Source: Oscillospiraceae bacterium
GTDB lineage: Bacteria; Bacillota; Clostridia; Oscillospirales; Ruminococcaceae
NCBI GenBank assembly: GCA_029007315.1
Contig: JAQXHO010000106.1
Coordinates: forward strand, 1 to 34,123
DNA: 34,123 bases
Direction: 5' to 3'
Shown here: in pieces, positions 15,747 through 23,145 of the stretch
How positions within the stretch are numbered: the first letter of the stretch is position 1
Layout of the letters: every line of letters starts with the position of its first letter
Notes under the pieces: model-generated
Seen by the model: only the letters and a program-made list of their open reading frames with translations
What the model was told of the DNA's origin: nothing
The model's database searches: none
Position numbers and translations under genes: made by a program

Positions 15747-18113
15747 TTACTTATTTCGTTTTTTGCGAATGATCCTGTCGGACAGCAGGTATCCGATGAG
15801 CAGAACTGCTCCAATAAGTGAAATAACAGCGCCAGTTTTCAGTCCCGGAGTTTCGTATTCAAATTCTATTATGTTTTCGCCTTTCTTAATCGGAACTGCA
15901 CAGAAACCGGCGTCAGCCTTTACGATTTCTGTTTCTTTGCCGTTTACCTTGGCAGTAAAGCCTTCATCATAGGGTACGCTGAAAAACAGCAGATTATCTT
16001 TTTCAGAATCAATTCGAGCGGTAAAGCCATAGGAATCATAGACAAAGCTGCTGCATGAGGAATCAGCTCTCTTTCTGCATTCATCAAGGTAATCGTCCTT
16101 TGAAACTATCCTTTCATAAGCCGGAAGCTCTTCCAGAATGTTTTCATATTTGCTGATATCCTCATCATCAAGCACTATTGCACGAATGAGGGCAGATGTA
16201 CGGTTTGATTCTCCCATAGCTTCCCAGTCGGTGCGGGAGATGTAATTGTCAAATGTGAATCCCATAGGAATAAAGTACTCATTTTTATATACATGGAAGC
16301 CGTTGCTGTTTTCAAGGAATTCAAAACCAGGCAGAGGTGATTCAAAGTCCGATTCTTTGTCTTCCTTTATTTCGTCAAAGTAGTATTTTACGGAGAAAAG
16401 ACCTCTCAGTGCAAAATGATCTGTGTCAGGCCTTGACGCCACATCTCTGCCAATGCCGGCAGAAGCGTAAAATTCCATAACAGAGCCGGGCACTATGCTG
16501 TGGAAACAACGCATATTCGGGATATCCCAGAACATAGGGTAATTGTCACGTCTTTCAGAAATGTCAGCCCGGAAAAAGTTGTCCTCTGAAACGCTTATGG
16601 TTATATCATCTTCGCTGTCAATGGCGCTGTCAATATATTTAAGCGCCTGGCTTCTGTCAAGAGCGCCGAAATATACCACAGAGGCTGTACATACAACGCA
16701 GGCTGTAACAGTGAGTATCAGTGCCTTTTTAAGGCAGTCTTTATCGGAAAGGCGCCTTTTTGCCAGCACCGCAGTAACAGCAAGTGATACCCCGGCAATT
16801 GCGAAAACTATCCAGAAATGAACCGGGTATTCCGGCAGTGCGAAAAATTCAGTACTGTTGCCTTTTTTTACAGGCAAAACAGCAATTATACCGAATGCGG
16901 CAGTAAATGCGGCGGTTATCCATATGCCCTCTTTCATGGGTATCACATTTTCGCTTTCCGTGTCAAATGCCATAGCTGTCATCATTGACATTATAAGAAG
17001 GGGCATGAAGAACCACCTTGCATAATATGAGCTGTTGAACATATAGAAGCCTGAATTCAGAACAGGTATAAATGCGCATATCATACAGATGATAACGAGT
17101 CTTTTCGCCCAGTGACCGTCCTTGTGCTTTAAAAATGCAATAACGCCTGTCATGGAGAAAAGCGGAAGGTATCCGCCGATAGATGCCCATTTGCCCAAAC
17201 CTTCCGCAAAAAGATTGGGTCTTGCAGGAACGTCCGGCACAAGGAAGAAGCTTTCTATAATGCGCATTATCCTTGTTCTGTCACTGTACATAACCATATC
17301 AAGGCCGTACAGACGTTCGTTTATGCGGTAATTGCTGAGAATTGCAAGAGCTGCCGGCAGAAGTATAATGCAGGCAAGCATAACGCCGATTATAGCCTCT
17401 GAGAGAATGAGGAAGAATTTTTTCGGACTTGCAGGAAAATCCTTTGAGAAGCACCGTACCATAAAATAAAGCACTAAAAATACAGCTTCTCCCGTGAAGA
17501 AAAAGTAATTCACCGCCGCCATAAGGGCAGTTGTAAGGGCGAATAAACCTTTTCTGTTATTGCATACCAGCTCTTCCATTGCAATGAGCATAAGAGGAAA
17601 GAAAGCTGTTACGTCCTGGAAGTGGTTGAAGAATATGTTGAAAAGCTGAAAACCGGAAAAGGCATGCAGCAGACCGCCAATAACAGCGGCATTACTGCTT
17701 TTAACAAAGCGCTTTATGTAGCAGTAGGCTGTAAGAGCTGCAATGCCGTGCTTTAATGCCAGCACAAAGGGCATTGCGTGTATTACAAGAGATGAGGGCA
17801 GTATGGCAGTCAGCCAGAAAAAGGGACTTCCCAAAAGGTAAAATGAATATGAGCCCACAAAATTCGCTCCCAGATCTGTAGTCCAGCTCCAGCCGAAATC
17901 ACCGTTTTTAACAGCTTCTGCGGCAAGGTGATAGAAGGGCATCTGCTGTGCATTGTAATCGCCGTAGTAAATGAAATATCCTCTTTCACCTATGATTATT
18001 GGCAGCAGGATTACCAGAAGGGACATAAAGCCCAGTATAAATGCAAGGAATCCTCCGGTTCTGTAAAAAGGCACTGACCGGCTGCCGGTTATATTTTTGA
18101 GTGAATGATTCAT
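15747..18113 (-). CDS. YfhO family membrane protein
   Basis: A 788-residue protein with many membrane helices in the first 460 residues, a large extracytoplasmic region (about 480-755) and a final helix (about 757-777) followed by a basic tail, RIIRKKRNK. Typical YfhO-family segments are seen: YGDYNAQQMPFYHLAAEAVKNGDF near the start and YYARWFFMPLLIMSMM in the middle. The C-terminal extracellular part ends with a beta-domain pattern (FFSVPYDEGFTAKVNGKETEI). In Bacillus YfhO has been linked to glycosylation of lipoteichoic acid, so a glycosyltransferase-like envelope role is likely here. GGAGG precedes the ATG by ten bases. Promoter not identified. Confidence 0.88.
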   Translation of the reverse strand: MNHSLKNITGSRSVPFYRTGGFLAFILGFMSLLVILLPIIIGERGYFIYYGDYNAQQMPFYHLAAEAVKNGDFGWSWTTDLGANFVGSYSFYLLGSPFFWLTAILPSSLVIHAMPFVLALKHGIAALTAYCYIKRFVKSSNAAVIGGLLHAFSGFQLFNIFFNHFQDVTAFFPLMLIAMEELVCNNRKGLFALTTALMAAVNYFFFTGEAVFLVLYFMVRCFSKDFPASPKKFFLILSEAIIGVMLACIILLPAALAILSNYRINERLYGLDMVMYSDRTRIMRIIESFFLVPDVPARPNLFAEGLGKWASIGGYLPLFSMTGVIAFLKHKDGHWAKRLVIICMICAFIPVLNSGFYMFNSSYYARWFFMPLLIMSMMTAMAFDTESENVIPMKEGIWITAAFTAAFGIIAVLPVKKGNSTEFFALPEYPVHFWIVFAIAGVSLAVTAVLAKRRLSDKDCLKKALILTVTACVVCTASVVYFGALDRSQALKYIDSAIDSEDDITISVSEDNFFRADISERRDNYPMFWDIPNMRCFHSIVPGSVMEFYASAGIGRDVASRPDTDHFALRGLFSVKYYFDEIKEDKESDFESPLPGFEFLENSNGFHVYKNEYFIPMGFTFDNYISRTDWEAMGESNRTSALIRAIVLDDEDISKYENILEELPAYERIVSKDDYLDECRKRADSSCSSFVYDSYGFTARIDSEKDNLLFFSVPYDEGFTAKVNGKETEIVKADAGFCAVPIKKGENIIEFEYETPGLKTGAVISLIGAVLLIGYLLSDRIIRKKRNK

Positions 18114-18184
18114 TGAGAATAAACCTCCGTAATGTATCTGAAAGGAAACATCTGCTCTGTTTTAGCATATACTGAAATCAGAAA

Positions 18185-18673
18185 TCAGCTGACAGATACA
18201 TTATTGATAACCACGCCGGCGTCGGTAATGTCAATAAATCCGTATGAACAGGGTTTGCCGTCTCTCGGGCATGAAGCGCTGCCGGGATTCATGATATGAA
18301 CGCCGTCTTCATAGGTGCAGAGTCTTTCATGGGTATGACCGAAAAGTGCAATGTCGCAGCCGCATTCCTTTGCTGATGTGACAAGAGTTCCCAGATCATA
18401 TTTAACGCCGTATTTATGACCGTGGGTGGCAAATATCCTGTGGCCAGGAGCAATGTCAATTATCTTTGATAAGGGAGCGTCACTGCCGTAATCGCAGTTT
18501 CCCTTGACGTAATAGAATTTGTCAGCAAATTCGGGAAAATATCTCAGCAGCTCAACGCATTCGTCAGTGCAGTCGCCTAAATGTATGAAAGCGTCTGCTT
18601 TGGCATTTCTCATAACGATAGAATAAAGCCGGTCATAAAAACCGTGGGTATCGGAAATAACAATAATTCTCAT
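18185..18673 (-). CDS. Metallophosphoesterase, YfcE/MJ0936 type
   Basis: A 162-residue single-domain phosphodiesterase. The calcineurin-like metal-binding motifs are in order: SDTHG (7-11), HLGDCTDE, VKGNCDYG, FATHGHKYGV and LFGHTHE. Such proteins hydrolyse phosphodiesters with Mn or Ni in vitro; the cellular substrate is unknown. The ATG at 18673 has AGAGGT upstream; a longer frame from 18721 has no ribosome binding site and runs into the promoter. It may be followed by yfhO and nudF in one transcript (gap to yfhO about 70 bases). Confidence 0.9.
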   Translation of the reverse strand: MRIIVISDTHGFYDRLYSIVMRNAKADAFIHLGDCTDECVELLRYFPEFADKFYYVKGNCDYGSDAPLSKIIDIAPGHRIFATHGHKYGVKYDLGTLVTSAKECGCDIALFGHTHERLCTYEDGVHIMNPGSASCPRDGKPCSYGFIDITDAGVVINNVSVS

Positions 18674-18709
18674 ATAAAATACCTCTGTAAAATAAAAGTG
18701 TACAAAGTT

Positions 18710-18738
18710 ATTATAGCACATAAATCATATTATTACAA
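18710..18738 (-). promoter_or_regulatory. Promoter of the phosphoesterase gene
   Basis: On the minus strand -35 TTGTAA (18733-18738) and a perfect -10 TATAAT (18710-18715) have 17-base spacing. It lies in the divergent gap with the plus-strand cluster starting at 18767. Confidence 0.65.
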
Positions 18739-18766
18739 CCGATTTTTTTGGAGAAAGGAGATTTTT

Positions 18767-19024
18767 ATGGAAAAATCCTCTATGAATAATGATCAGCTTG
18801 AAAAGCTGCTTAAAACTGTCAGCGGTAAACTGGGAGTGCCTCCTTCGGAGCTTCGGCAGGCTCTTGAATCGGGTAAGCTTGATGGTGCGGTGAAGAATAT
18901 GGGAGAAACGGAAAAGAAAAAACTTCAGTCCATAATGGGGAACAAGGCGAAAATGGAAAAGCTCATGGAGAGTCCTCAGGCAAAGGCTCTTTATGAAAAG
19001 CTTACCGGAAAAAATCCGCAGTAA
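18767..19024 (+). CDS. Small helical protein of unknown function
   Basis: An 85-residue charged protein that I do not recognise. It appears all-helical: an N-terminal amphipathic helix (NNDQLEKLLKTVSGKLG), a PPSEL turn and a Lys/Met-rich C-terminal half (KLQSIMGNKAKMEKLMESP). The start is fixed by AAAGGAG six bases before the ATG; a much longer open frame upstream (from 18581) overlaps the phosphoesterase and is rejected. It is the first of four plus-strand genes with 12-13 base gaps (apart from the element at 19386) that end with a BofA-like gene, which suggests a shared, possibly envelope or sporulation-derived role. Confidence 0.75.
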   Translation: MEKSSMNNDQLEKLLKTVSGKLGVPPSELRQALESGKLDGAVKNMGETEKKKLQSIMGNKAKMEKLMESPQAKALYEKLTGKNPQ

Positions 19025-19036
19025 GGAGCAGAGGCT

Positions 19037-19387
19037 ATGGATGATTTGTTTGGCAGGATGCAGTCCGTGCTGTCAGACCCGGAGAGTATGCAGCAGCTTC
19101 AGGAGCTGGCGTCCCTTCTGGGAAATGATGATGATTCAGATGAAGAGCAGGCTGCACATCAGGAGAAATCATCCGGGGACAGCGGATTTGACATAGGAAA
19201 AATAATGCAGCTGTCATCTCTTATGAACAGCACAAAAAATGATGAGGATGCAGCGCTGCTTCTGGCGCTGAAACCTCATCTCAAAGAAGAAAGACAGAAA
19301 AAGGTAGACAAAGCGGTTAAGCTTTTAAAGCTTATCGACGTATGGAAAACCCTTAAAGATACAGGAATGCTAAAGGATTTTATTTAG
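19037..19387 (+). CDS. Small acidic helical protein of unknown function, C-terminus at a repeat element
   Basis: A 116-residue protein I do not recognise. The N-terminal helix (MDDLFGRMQSVLSDPESMQQ) is followed by an acidic linker (NDDDSDEEQ, about 30-45) and a Leu/Lys-rich helical C-terminal half (residues 52-116). It shares the helix-plus-'ESPQ/DPESMQQ' flavour of the preceding small gene but is not clearly homologous. GTAAGGAG precedes the ATG. The stop codon TAG (19385-19387) lies on the left boundary of the 184-bp inverted-repeat element, whose first two bases supply the AG. The natural C-terminus may therefore have been changed by the insertion. Confidence 0.75.
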   Translation: MDDLFGRMQSVLSDPESMQQLQELASLLGNDDDSDEEQAAHQEKSSGDSGFDIGKIMQLSSLMNSTKNDEDAALLLALKPHLKEERQKKVDKAVKLLKLIDVWKTLKDTGMLKDFI

Positions 19388-19569
19388 GGCACCTCTAAAA
19401 ACCCACTCATCCGCCATCTGAAGCACATCTTCACGCCATCTTCACTTTCAAAAAAACTTGAAATACACAAAGTACTTGTGCCCTTTGGGTATTCCTGCGT
19501 TTTTCCTCAAGTGAATCTGCCGCAAATCTGTGCCTCATCTGACGAATTCGGAGTATTTAGAGATGCCCT
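19386..19569. mobile_element. 184-bp palindromic MITE-like element
   Basis: The terminal inverted repeats are AGGGCACCTCTAAAAAC (19386-19402) and GTATTTAGAGATGCCCT (19553-19569), complementary apart from two positions. The similarity continues imperfectly inward for about 65 bases per side (for example AGCACA/GGCACA and TTCACTT on the left matching the inverted right arm), so most of the element can fold back. There is no coding capacity and no clear target duplication. It looks like a non-autonomous element moved by a transposase encoded elsewhere. Confidence 0.8.
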
Positions 19570-19592
19570 GTAAGTAAAGGGCGGTATGTTTT

Positions 19593-19961
19593 ATGGCAGA
19601 CTATACAAGACGTGACGGCAGCGCCATGCGAACGGACGCACAGCGCCGTGCAAGGCAGATGCAGCAGAGAGTTCCGGGCATGACACGGGCAGACAGGCAG
19701 AGAGAAAATATAAGTTCAGAGGAAGAGAATGCAGATGAAAACAACGCAAAAAAAGAGGATACTGAGAAAAAAGAACAGGATTCCGGGAGAAAACAGTCTT
19801 CACCGGTAAATTCCCTGCCCTTCGGATTTGGAGCAGGACTTGACAACCTTCTTGAACATATTGACACCGACAGAATGCTGATAATAGCGCTTCTTGCAAT
19901 GATCTATAAAGACGGAGGCAATAAAAAGCTGATGATGGCGCTTGCATATCTGCTGACATAA
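19593..19961 (+). CDS. Unrecognised protein with basic N-terminus, charged linker and hydrophobic C-terminus
   Basis: This 122-residue protein has three parts: an Arg-rich N-terminal segment (about 1-38, RRARQMQQRVPGMTRADRQR), a Glu/Lys-rich low-complexity linker (about 39-72) and a C-terminal part with a hydrophobic helix around 93-103 (MLIIALLAMIY) and another at 112-122. I do not know the family. A membrane-peripheral or small integral protein is likely. The ribosome binding site AAAGGGCGG is rather far upstream. It starts 23 bases after the MITE-like element and ends 13 bases before the BofA-like gene. Confidence 0.7.
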   Translation: MADYTRRDGSAMRTDAQRRARQMQQRVPGMTRADRQRENISSEEENADENNAKKEDTEKKEQDSGRKQSSPVNSLPFGFGAGLDNLLEHIDTDRMLIIALLAMIYKDGGNKKLMMALAYLLT

Positions 19962-19974
19962 AGGAGGAGGGACA

Positions 19975-20229
19975 ATGGAAGAATTCAGCTTTTATGCTGT
20001 ATGGGCAGCTCTTGCAGGATTTATGCTTGTATATTATCTCAGACGGCAGCACAGGATAAGGTCGATGCTCTGGGGAACTTTAACAGGACTTGCAGGGCTT
20101 ATTCTGCTGCATTATTCCGGCAGATTCACCGGCTTTACGCCTGAGTTCAGTCTTTTCAACATAATGCAGTCCTGTCTGCTGGGAATACCCGGCGTTATAC
20201 TGATGTCTGTTTTCCATTTTATACAGTGA
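19975..20229 (+). CDS. BofA-like small membrane protein
   Basis: An 84-residue protein with two or three hydrophobic segments. The C-terminal half carries the BofA pattern: a helix (TGLAGLILLHYSG), a polar loop with FTP.FSLFN, then SCLLGIPGVILMSVFHFI, where LGIPG is the hallmark. In Bacillus BofA sits in the outer forespore membrane and holds the SpoIVFB protease inactive until pro-sigmaK processing. Many cellulolytic ruminococci are not known to sporulate, so this may be a relic or have another role. AAAGGAGG precedes the ATG. It ends the plus-strand cluster and is followed by the hairpin at 20243-20276. Confidence 0.75.
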   Translation: MEEFSFYAVWAALAGFMLVYYLRRQHRIRSMLWGTLTGLAGLILLHYSGRFTGFTPEFSLFNIMQSCLLGIPGVILMSVFHFIQ

Positions 20230-20242
20230 AAATAGTAAAATA

Positions 20243-20276
20243 AAAGGCTGCCGCAATCTGATTTGCAGCAGCCTTT
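20243..20276. terminator. Bidirectional terminator between the BofA-like gene and the lipid kinase
   Basis: AAAGGCTGCCGCAA pairs with TTGCAGCAGCCTTT (one mismatch), a 14-bp stem with a 6-base loop. It has short T-rich or A-rich flanks on both sides and lies between converging genes. Confidence 0.8.
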
Positions 20277-20279
20277 GTA

Positions 20280-21176
20280 TCAGCCGGGCAGAATAAACGT
20301 AAGCGCCCTGCGTAAGTTTTTTATTGTATTCACAGCTTCACATCCGCCGTATTCACCGTCTATTGTCCATGGAACCGGCTCTTCCTCCAGACAGGTAATG
20401 GTCACCTCAGAAGAACGGAAATGGTAGAAGTACTTTTTCTCAGCACCCAGCTCAAAATTTGTAAGTCCGGTTATGATATGCTGAAGCTCAATGATGTTTT
20501 TAGGTTTTCGTATAAGAGTTACCTCGAACAGACCGTCGTCCTTTTCCATATTGGGCATAGAAAGAAGCTTGGCAACTGATGTGGAATTTGTAACCATGCC
20601 ATACAGGAAATCGTCCTCAATGAACTGGTCATCATATTCTACACGCATACGTGATGTGCGTATTTTTGTAAGGCTCAGCATTCCGTTCAGAATATACGCC
20701 GCATGACCAAGAACATTTTTAACAGGCTGTGCCGTCTGATACGATACTTCTGTGAAAGCTCCGAAAGCTGCGATGTAAGTGAAGTAACGGTTACCCATTT
20801 TGCCGATGTCGCATAACTCAGGCTTGCCGTTTATGATTGCCTCCGCAGCAGCCAGGGTGCTTTTCGGAATGCCAAGGCTCCTTGCAAAGTCGTTTGTGGA
20901 ACCTGCAGGGATATATCCGATAGGTACGGCTTTTTCAGCCTTCATGCAGCCGCTTATTACTTCGCTTAATGTTCCGTCACCGCCGCAGCATACCAGAATA
21001 TCAAAATCCGATCCGCAGGCATATTCCGCAGCAGATGTGCCGTCGCCCTTTTCCTGGGTAGGGTGAACGGTCACTTCATATCCTGCTTCCGTGAACATAT
21101 TTATGATGTTTGCAAGCTGTGAGCCGATTGCCGCCTTTCCTGAAATAAGATTGCAGATTAGATACATTCGTTTCAT
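20280..21176 (-). CDS. Diacylglycerol/lipid kinase family protein (YegS/BmrU type)
   Basis: A 298-residue lipid kinase with the DAGK catalytic motif GGDGT (65-69) in ILVCCGGDGTLSEV, then GYIPAGSTNDFARSLGIP, the nucleotide-binding region of the family. The C-terminal beta-sandwich domain (about 140-298) contains DGLFEVTLIRKP and IDGEYGG. Such enzymes phosphorylate diacylglycerol or related lipids, and the Firmicutes member DgkB recycles DAG from lipoteichoic acid synthesis. Which lipid is used here cannot be told. GGAGG lies before the ATG. It starts 21 bases after the acyl-CoA synthetase stop, probably in one operon. Confidence 0.9.
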   Translation of the reverse strand: MKRMYLICNLISGKAAIGSQLANIINMFTEAGYEVTVHPTQEKGDGTSAAEYACGSDFDILVCCGGDGTLSEVISGCMKAEKAVPIGYIPAGSTNDFARSLGIPKSTLAAAEAIINGKPELCDIGKMGNRYFTYIAAFGAFTEVSYQTAQPVKNVLGHAAYILNGMLSLTKIRTSRMRVEYDDQFIEDDFLYGMVTNSTSVAKLLSMPNMEKDDGLFEVTLIRKPKNIIELQHIITGLTNFELGAEKKYFYHFRSSEVTITCLEEEPVPWTIDGEYGGCEAVNTIKNLRRALTFILPG

Positions 21177-21197
21177 GCCTGTCCTCCGGTGACGACT

Positions 21198-22865
21198 TCA
21201 TTTATTTTCAAAGTTTTCCTTTCTGATGAGGGCACGTTTTATTTTGCCGCCCAGAGTTTTCGGAAGCTCGTCAACATACTCTATGATACGTGGATACTTG
21301 TAAGGTGCAGTGTTTTTCTTAACAAAATCCTGAAGTTCTCTTGTGAGAGCGTCGCTGGGAGAGTAGCCCTTTGCCAGAACTATAGTAGCCTTTACAACGT
21401 TTCCTCTGATAGGATCCGGAGCAGCTGTGATAGCACATTCGATTACGGCAGGATGTGCAACAAGTGCGCTTTCAACTTCAAATGGACCTATGCGGTAGCC
21501 GGAGCATTTGATAACGTCATCATTTCTGCCTATGAACCAGTAGTAGCCGTCTTCGTCCGGCTTGAAAACGTCGTGAGGGCAGTATTCGCCGCCGCCCAGA
21601 ATGAGAGCAGACATTTCCGGATTCTTGTAATAGCCTGTGAAAAGGCCTGTAGGATAGTTTCTGCTGAGATTACAGATGGTAAGGCTGCCTGCTTCATGAG
21701 GCAGAGCCTCCTTGCCGTCTTCTGTTATAAGATGAATATCATAAAGCGGTGCCGGCTTTCCGGTAGAACCGGGCTTGGGAGTTATCCACGGGAAATTTGC
21801 CACAAGAACGGAGCCTTCTGTCTGACCAAAGCCTTCTCTTATCTCCTTGCCGGTAAGCTTTTTCCACTGGTTATAAACCTCAGGGTTGAGAGGTTCGCCT
21901 GCTGTGGCAAAATTCTGAACGCTGGACAGGTCATAGGAAGCAACGTCCTCCTGAAGCATGAAGCGGTACATTGTAGGCGGCGCACAGAAGGTTGTGAGCT
22001 TATAGTCCTGTATCTTCTGAAGCAGCTTTGTGGGTATGAACTTTTTAAAGTCATAGCAGAATATAACTGCACCGCAGATCCACTGACCGTAGATCTTGCC
22101 CCAGCCGAACTTTGCCCAGCCGGAATCGGAAACGCTCATATGGAGCTTGTCTTCCTGAACCTGCTGCCAGTACTTAGCTGTAACGATATGACCCAGAGGG
22201 TGTGCGTGGTTATGCTGAACCATTTTGGGATTGCCTGTTGTGCCTGATGTGAAATATACAATGGCAATGTCATCTGCCTTTGTGGCTTCACTGCCTTCCG
22301 GACGAGGGAATTTATCGGAGAATGTATAGGCTTCATCAGCAAAGCATCTCCAGCCGTCACGCTTTTCGCCTACAAGAATCTTGTTCTGTATGCTCATAAC
22401 TTCCTTTTCGGCAGCTTCAACCTGTTCAATAACGTAAGGGTCGTCAACGCATACGATAGTATGAATTCCGGCGCTGTTGCCACGATATATAAGATCCTTT
22501 CTGGAAAGCTGAAGCGAACCGGGAATGAGAATAGCACCGATCTTGTGAAGGGCGGTTGCGCAAACCCAGTATTCCCAGCGTCTGCGGAGAATAAGCATTA
22601 CGACAGTGCCTTTTTTTACACCTATGCTTTTAAAGTAATTGGCTGTCTGATTTGAGAGCCTTGAAATATCTGTAAAGGTGAATTTTTCTTCATTACCGTT
22701 GTCATCGCACCATATAAGAGCCATTTTGTCGGGTTCCTGTTCAGCCCATTCATCTACGATATCAAAACCGAAATTGAAATTTTCCGGCACATTTACCCTG
22801 TAGTTTTCCTTGAAATCTTCATAGCTGTCAAATTCTATGCGAGGCAGAAATCTGTCAAGCAGCAT
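21198..22865 (-). CDS. Acyl-CoA synthetase (AMP-binding, medium-chain acyl-CoA synthetase type)
   Basis: This 555-residue adenylate-forming enzyme couples a carboxylic acid to CoA through an acyl-AMP. Motifs: the P-loop TSGTTGNPK (about 205-213), GFGQTEG (about 343-349), GYYWFIGRNDDVIKCSGYRIGPFEVES (hinge and A8 region) and a C-terminal GGKIKR with the catalytic Lys541. Overall it resembles the MACS subgroup of acetyl-CoA synthetase-like enzymes rather than true Acs. The usual TLSGKI is TLGGKI here. The substrate is not predictable; medium-chain, branched or aromatic acids are all possible. The ribosome binding site AAGGA lies about 12 bases before the ATG. Confidence 0.93.
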   Translation of the reverse strand: MLLDRFLPRIEFDSYEDFKENYRVNVPENFNFGFDIVDEWAEQEPDKMALIWCDDNGNEEKFTFTDISRLSNQTANYFKSIGVKKGTVVMLILRRRWEYWVCATALHKIGAILIPGSLQLSRKDLIYRGNSAGIHTIVCVDDPYVIEQVEAAEKEVMSIQNKILVGEKRDGWRCFADEAYTFSDKFPRPEGSEATKADDIAIVYFTSGTTGNPKMVQHNHAHPLGHIVTAKYWQQVQEDKLHMSVSDSGWAKFGWGKIYGQWICGAVIFCYDFKKFIPTKLLQKIQDYKLTTFCAPPTMYRFMLQEDVASYDLSSVQNFATAGEPLNPEVYNQWKKLTGKEIREGFGQTEGSVLVANFPWITPKPGSTGKPAPLYDIHLITEDGKEALPHEAGSLTICNLSRNYPTGLFTGYYKNPEMSALILGGGEYCPHDVFKPDEDGYYWFIGRNDDVIKCSGYRIGPFEVESALVAHPAVIECAITAAPDPIRGNVVKATIVLAKGYSPSDALTRELQDFVKKNTAPYKYPRIIEYVDELPKTLGGKIKRALIRKENFENK

Positions 22866-22916
22866 ATCTCAGCACATCCTTTCATTATATTGGTATTTTT
22901 TGTGTATATGTTTTTA

Positions 22917-22945
22917 AGTATACTATATTTAACAAAAAAAGTCAA
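22917..22945 (-). promoter_or_regulatory. Promoter of the acyl-CoA synthetase / lipid kinase unit
   Basis: On the minus strand -35 TTGACT (22940-22945) and -10 TATACT (22917-22922) have 17-base spacing. Confidence 0.75.
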
Positions 22946-23110
22946 GATAAACATATATACTGAAAGAAGTCCGGAAAATTTTCGCAGTTAACAAATGAAT
23001 AATGTGGCAAAAGTGCTGTGAAAATTCTGAAAGGGAATGATTTGGTTGTGCATGGCTCCAAAGATAAAAGGAAATATCCGGATTCACTTTATTTTGCAGG
23101 AAAAAGGTAT

Positions 23111-23116
23111 TATAAT
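23111..23116 (+). promoter_or_regulatory. Possible -10 element of the GH9 cellulase gene
   Basis: A perfect TATAAT lies 29 bases before the start codon, but no good -35 is found at 16-18 bases, which would fit an activator-dependent promoter. The gap 22866-23145 otherwise holds only the divergent promoter at 22917-22945. Confidence 0.4.
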
Positions 23117-23145
23117 GATATGTATAAAAAAGCAAAGGAGAGATA

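Noticed and set aside
18581-18766. A longer N-terminus for the small protein starting at 18767
   Set aside because: It overlaps the start and promoter of the divergent phosphoesterase, and the AAAGGAG site fixes the start at 18767.
21189-22247. A 352-codon open frame on the plus strand
   Set aside because: It is antisense to the acyl-CoA synthetase, which has all its motifs. The frame has no ribosome binding site and its translation resembles no protein; it is a shadow of codon bias.
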